Positions 44,574 through 47,276 of a stretch of 47,276 bases of DNA are shown piece after piece (positions within the stretch are counted from its first letter, which is position 1; every line of letters begins with the position of its first letter). The notes under the pieces are model-generated. The model worked only from the letters and a program-made list of their open reading frames with translations, did no database searches and was not told the origin of the DNA. The position numbers and the translations under genes are program-made. This DNA is from an uncultured Clostridia bacterium (lineage in GTDB: Bacteria; Bacillota; Clostridia; Christensenellales; Borkfalkiaceae): contig CANQWO010000013.1 of the NCBI GenBank assembly GCA_947627565.1, positions 1-47,276 on the forward strand. Direction: 5' to 3'.

Positions 44574-44990
44574 ATGGAATCAAACACGCCCGATCGGGGG
44601 AAAATCAGAATGGCCGTTATCATCACGGTCGTCATCATTCTCGCAATCACGCTCTTTGTCGTCGTTTCCAACCGTTCATGCGCTTCGTCATCTTCCAAGA
44701 TCGAAGTCATTCAAGAACCGCGCATGACGATGGTAGCGGGATCTCTCGGCTATCGGCCCCGCGTAACTGCGACCGTAAAAAACAAGACAAACTCCACGAT
44801 CAAAGTTCAGCTCTCCTGTTCGATTTATGACCGCAATGGACATGTAACAGAGAATATCTCGAGCAGCTATATCACGCTTGCCGGCGGGGAAACCACGACG
44901 CTTGTTGCGGAATCTTATGTTGATTATTCCATCATCGAATATTCAACGGTGTGCGCTTCCTTCGGCAATGTCGAATATAAGTTTTTATAA
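44574..44990 (+). CDS. Membrane-anchored FxLYD-type extracellular protein
   Basis: This 138-residue protein has one N-terminal membrane helix (about 12-33) and an extracytoplasmic beta-sandwich domain. The pattern RVTATVKNKTNSTIKVQLSC, then IYDRNGHVTEN and LAGGETTTLVAES, resembles FxLYD/DUF3426-like domains, which often decorate Gram-positive envelope proteins. GGAGG lies 8 nt before ATG 44574. It is controlled by a strong promoter covered by the XRE operators. The low cysteine count (after the helix) makes a lipoprotein unlikely. Function unknown. Confidence 0.78.
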   Translation: MESNTPDRGKIRMAVIITVVIILAITLFVVVSNRSCASSSSKIEVIQEPRMTMVAGSLGYRPRVTATVKNKTNSTIKVQLSCSIYDRNGHVTENISSSYITLAGGETTTLVAESYVDYSIIEYSTVCASFGNVEYKFL

Positions 44991-45024
44991 GAGGACACGG
45001 GGCCTCTTGGGCGGCCGTCGTTAT

Positions 45025-45150
45025 AAGTGAAATAAAGAGAAAGAGCCTACGCGCCCGAACGGGCGCGCAGGCTCTTTGCGTGCAATCAATCATTGTCTGT
45101 GACGGCGATGAAATGCGAAGCAGACAAAAAACGGGCATACCATGTCTGCG
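45025..45150 (+). repeat. Intergenic hairpin repeat, copy 2
   Basis: This direct copy of the repeat at 44006-44128 has the same layout: GC-rich hairpin (45043-45074), short linker, then the GCAGACA / TGTCTGC stem ending at 45149. The two copies bracket the XRE/FxLYD module with about 0.9 kb between them. Confidence 0.85.
45043..45077 (+). terminator. Terminator-like hairpin after the FxLYD-type gene
   Basis: GAGCCTACGCGCCC pairs with GGGCGCGCAGGCTC around a GAAC loop with one A-C mismatch, followed by TTT. It lies 53 bp after the stop codon. Confidence 0.65.
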
Positions 45151-45218
45151 GGCGGCAGGGTGGAGGTAGCGTATGAAAAAATAAAAAGTCAAAAAGTCCC
45201 AAAAAATAATCAAAAACA

Positions 45219-45250
45219 TTGACAAACAGGGGGGGGGGTGGCTCTATAAT
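45219..45250 (+). promoter_or_regulatory. Promoter with a ten-G tract in its spacer (candidate phase-variable promoter)
   Basis: Perfect TTGACA (45219-45224) and TATAAT (45245-45250) boxes are 20 bp apart, 3 bp more than ideal. The spacer contains a run of ten Gs (45229-45238). Loss of three Gs would give the optimal 17-bp spacing, so slippage could switch the gene on or off. Confidence 0.75.
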
Positions 45251-45282
45251 GGTGGTAACTATCCGAAAATGAGGAGATCGAA

Positions 45283-46080
45283 ATGAGAAGAATTATTTCA
45301 CTGATCCTGCTGTGCGCGCTGTGCCTGCTCCCGTGCACGCTCTCGGCCTGTGGCGGTGAGCGCGTGACCGTGGAAGAGATCAAGATCGTCGCCCCCGAAA
45401 AGATCAGAGCGGGCGATGTGTTCCGGCTGGAGTATACGACCGTCCCGGAAGAGGCCGCCGAAAAGGTGCGGGTGGACTGGGAGATCGGCGATCCGCGCAG
45501 ACTGTCCTATGAAGACGGCGAATTTACCGCGCTCACTTGCGGCAAGGTGACGGTCTCCGCGCACGTCCGCGGCTGCGAAGCGGCCGATGAGATCGAATTG
45601 ACGGTCGCCGTTCCGGAGGGATTCCGCCGCTATTCCGCCGAGGGCTACGCGGTGGTGTATCCGTCGGGGTGGACGTCGTCCGCAGCGGGTAGGGTGCAGA
45701 CATGGGTGGCACCGAGCGGGTTTCCCAACATGAACGTGACCACGGAAGCGCTGAATGCGACATACTTTACGGCGCCCGCCGCCTCATTCCAGACGGTGCT
45801 CGAATCCTCTTACGGACTGATGGGATTCACCGTGCAATTTACCGAGCCGACGGTCGTCAAAAAGCAGACCTACCTGGGCGTTTCGCGGCTGCAGGTGGAT
45901 TATCGGTATACCTTGACACTTATGGGGAACACGACGTCGCTCCGCCAGACCCAGCTCATCTTCAACAATGCCGAGGCCGACCTCTCCTGCATTCTCACGG
46001 TGACGTTCGAGGCGGAAACGTTTGACGACGCCGCGGCGGAGCTCCAAAAAACGATTTTCGATCAGTTCCTGCCGGAATAA
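45283..46080 (+). CDS. Lipoprotein with Ig-like domain and PsbP/DcrB-like C-terminal domain
   Basis: This 265-residue exported lipoprotein has a signal peptide ending in the lipobox LSAC (Cys23). A Big-2/Ig-like domain covers about 30-110 (EIKIVAPEKIRAGDVFRLEYTTVPE). The C-terminal part (about 115-260: YAVVYPSGWTSS, then YLGVSRLQVDYRYT and ILTVTFEAETFDDAAAE) resembles the PsbP/DcrB-like fold found in many Clostridial lipoproteins. GAGGAG lies 6 nt before ATG 45283. Its promoter has a poly-G spacer, so expression may vary between cells. Confidence 0.78.
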   Translation: MRRIISLILLCALCLLPCTLSACGGERVTVEEIKIVAPEKIRAGDVFRLEYTTVPEEAAEKVRVDWEIGDPRRLSYEDGEFTALTCGKVTVSAHVRGCEAADEIELTVAVPEGFRRYSAEGYAVVYPSGWTSSAAGRVQTWVAPSGFPNMNVTTEALNATYFTAPAASFQTVLESSYGLMGFTVQFTEPTVVKKQTYLGVSRLQVDYRYTLTLMGNTTSLRQTQLIFNNAEADLSCILTVTFEAETFDDAAAELQKTIFDQFLPE

Positions 46081-46156
46081 ACCGCGAAGGACCGCGCCGT
46101 GCACAGCTTTTCTTGCGCGGTTCATAGAATTTTCACGCCGAAGTCACCGAAAGCGC

Positions 46157-46185
46157 TTGACGAAATGGGAATTTATGGGTAAAAT
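46157..46185 (+). promoter_or_regulatory. Promoter of the cyclophilin-like lipoprotein gene
   Basis: TTGACG (46157-46162) and TAAAAT (46180-46185) are 17 bp apart, about 30 bp before the start codon. Confidence 0.7.
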
Positions 46186-46214
46186 AGAATTATCATAGCC
46201 ACAGGAGGCTGAAA

Positions 46215-47135
46215 GTGAACAAAAAATTATTCCGTTTCGGCGCGCTTGCCGTATCCGCCGCGCTCTCCGCGGGCATCCTCACGATGTTTGCGGGCTGTTC
46301 GACGGACCATCCCGAAGTCGCCATCACCTATACGTTCAGCGGGCACGACTATAAAGTGGAGTATGTGCTCTCCCGCACGGACGCGCCGCAGACCGTCATC
46401 CACTTCCTCGAACTCGCCGACGCCGGCTTCTACGAGGGCATCTGCATTCATGACTACGATTCCAATTTCCTCTATACGGGCGGCTATAAGATCGTCAACG
46501 ATGAACTCGAGGAAGTCGATTACTTCTCATGGGTCGAAAATTACGAGACCGATAAGAAACACTTCACGCAGTCTGTTTGGAAAAAGGCGGGCACGGCTTC
46601 GAATCCCCAGAAGGGCGATGGGCTCTATACCGTCTACGGCGAACAGGAGGGGAAGGTCGAAAACGAATACGGACGCGAATATCGGCATCTCCAGGGCGCG
46701 CTCGTCATGTACTATTCCGACAAGGGGGATAAAGTGACCGATGAGGTGACCGTCTCCCGCGCCGACGGCGGCAAGGCGACGGGCGGCAACCCGCTTCAAT
46801 ACGACAACTATCTCTACAACAGCGCGACGTCGCTCTTCTATACCTATCTCTCGCCCAGCACGTCGCCCAACACCGATCTCGCGAAGAAGTATTGCGTGTT
46901 CGGCATGGCCAAGCACTATAAGGAACAGCTTGAAGACGGGCTTCTTGCGGCCATCAACGCCTATATCGGCGAGGACCACGAGGACGATTTCTCGTTCACG
47001 ACGACGCAGGAAAACGTCGTCCTCAACCAATACGATAAGTTCGAAGATATCAGAAAGGGCGCCTGGACGGCGACTTACGAGACGCCCATCGACATGCCAA
47101 TCGTCATCAAATCCGTCAAAGTGACGAAATATTGA
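46215..47135 (+). CDS. Lipoprotein with a divergent cyclophilin-like domain
   Basis: This 306-residue exported lipoprotein has the lipobox FAGC with Cys28. About residues 38-120 and the following part resemble a cyclophilin prolyl isomerase: APQTVIHFLELADAGFYEG corresponds to the family's APxTVxNFLxLaxxGFYdG, and YTGGYK to the xQGGD segment. The catalytic His-Arg of cyclophilins (FHRV) reads IHDYD here, so enzymatic activity is doubtful. GTG 46215 is used, with AGGAGG 6 nt upstream. It may assist folding or only bind envelope proteins. Confidence 0.78.
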   Translation: MNKKLFRFGALAVSAALSAGILTMFAGCSTDHPEVAITYTFSGHDYKVEYVLSRTDAPQTVIHFLELADAGFYEGICIHDYDSNFLYTGGYKIVNDELEEVDYFSWVENYETDKKHFTQSVWKKAGTASNPQKGDGLYTVYGEQEGKVENEYGREYRHLQGALVMYYSDKGDKVTDEVTVSRADGGKATGGNPLQYDNYLYNSATSLFYTYLSPSTSPNTDLAKKYCVFGMAKHYKEQLEDGLLAAINAYIGEDHEDDFSFTTTQENVVLNQYDKFEDIRKGAWTATYETPIDMPIVIKSVKVTKY

Positions 47136-47178
47136 GAGCGGAACGACGAACAGATCGCATTCATAACGGACAGCAAAA

Positions 47179-47204
47179 AGGAGCAACGGCGGTTGCTCCT
47201 TTTT
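47179..47204 (+). terminator. Terminator of the cyclophilin-like lipoprotein gene
   Basis: AGGAGCAAC (47179-47187) and GTTGCTCCT (47192-47200) form a perfect 9-bp stem with a GGCG loop, followed by TTTT. Confidence 0.88.
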
Positions 47205-47216
47205 CATAGGAAACGA

Positions 47217-47276
47217 AACAGAGTGAAGCGGAGTTTCGTAGAAATCCACCGGCTATGCCGGTGGTGAAAAGCTTTA
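47217..47276. mobile_element. Possible left end of an IS200/IS605-like element, cut by the window edge
   Basis: A perfect hairpin CCACCGGC-TAT-GCCGGTGG (47246-47264) is followed by TGAAAAGCTTTA at the very end. IS200-type elements carry such a hairpin just inside the left end, before the tnpA gene. A CGAAAC/GTTTCG pair (near 47213-47239) precedes it. No transposase sequence is inside the window. Confidence 0.45.

Noticed and set aside
46081-46156. Terminator between the two final lipoprotein genes
   Set aside because: A 7-bp ACCGCGC/GCGCGGT stem exists (46091-46121), but its loop is 17 nt and no T-run follows, so termination there is not convincing.
1-47276. CRISPR arrays, tRNA or rRNA genes, and complete transposases or phage structural genes
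   Set aside because: I looked on both strands and found no regularly spaced repeats, no tRNA-like cloverleaf or rRNA core sequence, and no transposase or capsid motif.

Overview
The window looks like a contig from a GC-rich, low-abundance-type gut Bacillota of the class Clostridia (a Christensenellales-like lineage is my best guess, not proven). The reasons are the plsX-rnc-smc-ftsY-ylxM-ffh-rpsP-khpA gene order, strong AGGAGG ribosome binding sites, TTGACA/TATAAT promoters, a SpoVB-type flippase, an RqcH/NFACT protein and a DUF5685-type protein. Some intergenic stretches are AT-rich against GC-rich genes. I see no rRNA, tRNA, CRISPR array or intact transposase gene. Both extreme ends of the window carry stacked hairpins of the kind found at IS200/IS605 termini, so the contig may have been cut at two copies of one repeated element.

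Region 1 (317-17508) is one long plus-strand transcription unit behind a near-consensus promoter. It holds a giant secreted S8 subtilisin-like protease with a BspA-type leucine-rich-repeat region (2534 aa), an InlB-repeat lipoprotein, a very large oligopeptide-binding lipoprotein (906 aa), two permeases and two ATPases of an Opp/Dpp transporter with unusual insertions, and a small membrane protein overlapping the last ATPase. Together these would degrade proteins or adhere outside the cell and import the peptides. A rho-independent terminator closes the unit.

Region 2 (17590-27330) is housekeeping. It contains plsX, rnc and smc (overlapping), ftsY, a membrane protein, ylxM, ffh, rpsP, khpA and a small membrane protein. 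These serve phospholipid synthesis, RNA processing, chromosome condensation, co-translational targeting and the ribosome. The usual rimM-trmD-rplS continuation is missing. The ylxM promoter is flanked by two exact copies of a 24-bp palindrome exactly 50 bp apart.

Region 3 (27386-36033) has pgi, a Sel1-like membrane protein and a SpoVB/MurJ-type flippase on the minus strand, then a LysM protein, a cysteine-rich protein and cysK on the plus strand, then rqcH on the minus strand.

Region 4 (36067-43889) is a plus-strand run of protein quality-control and translation genes: tig, clpP, clpX, trpS, a DUF5685-type protein, a J-domain-like protein lacking HPD, a membrane protein and an RlmD/TrmA-type rRNA uracil methyltransferase.

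Region 5 (43890-47276) is accessory. Two direct copies of a roughly 125-bp hairpin repeat flank a 1-kb module. The module has a probably leaderless XRE repressor divergent from a membrane-anchored FxLYD-type protein, with two CAAGT palindromes placed on the promoter. Two lipoprotein genes follow. The first has a ten-G tract between its -35 and -10 boxes (20-bp spacer), a candidate phase-variable promoter. The second encodes a divergent cyclophilin-like domain.
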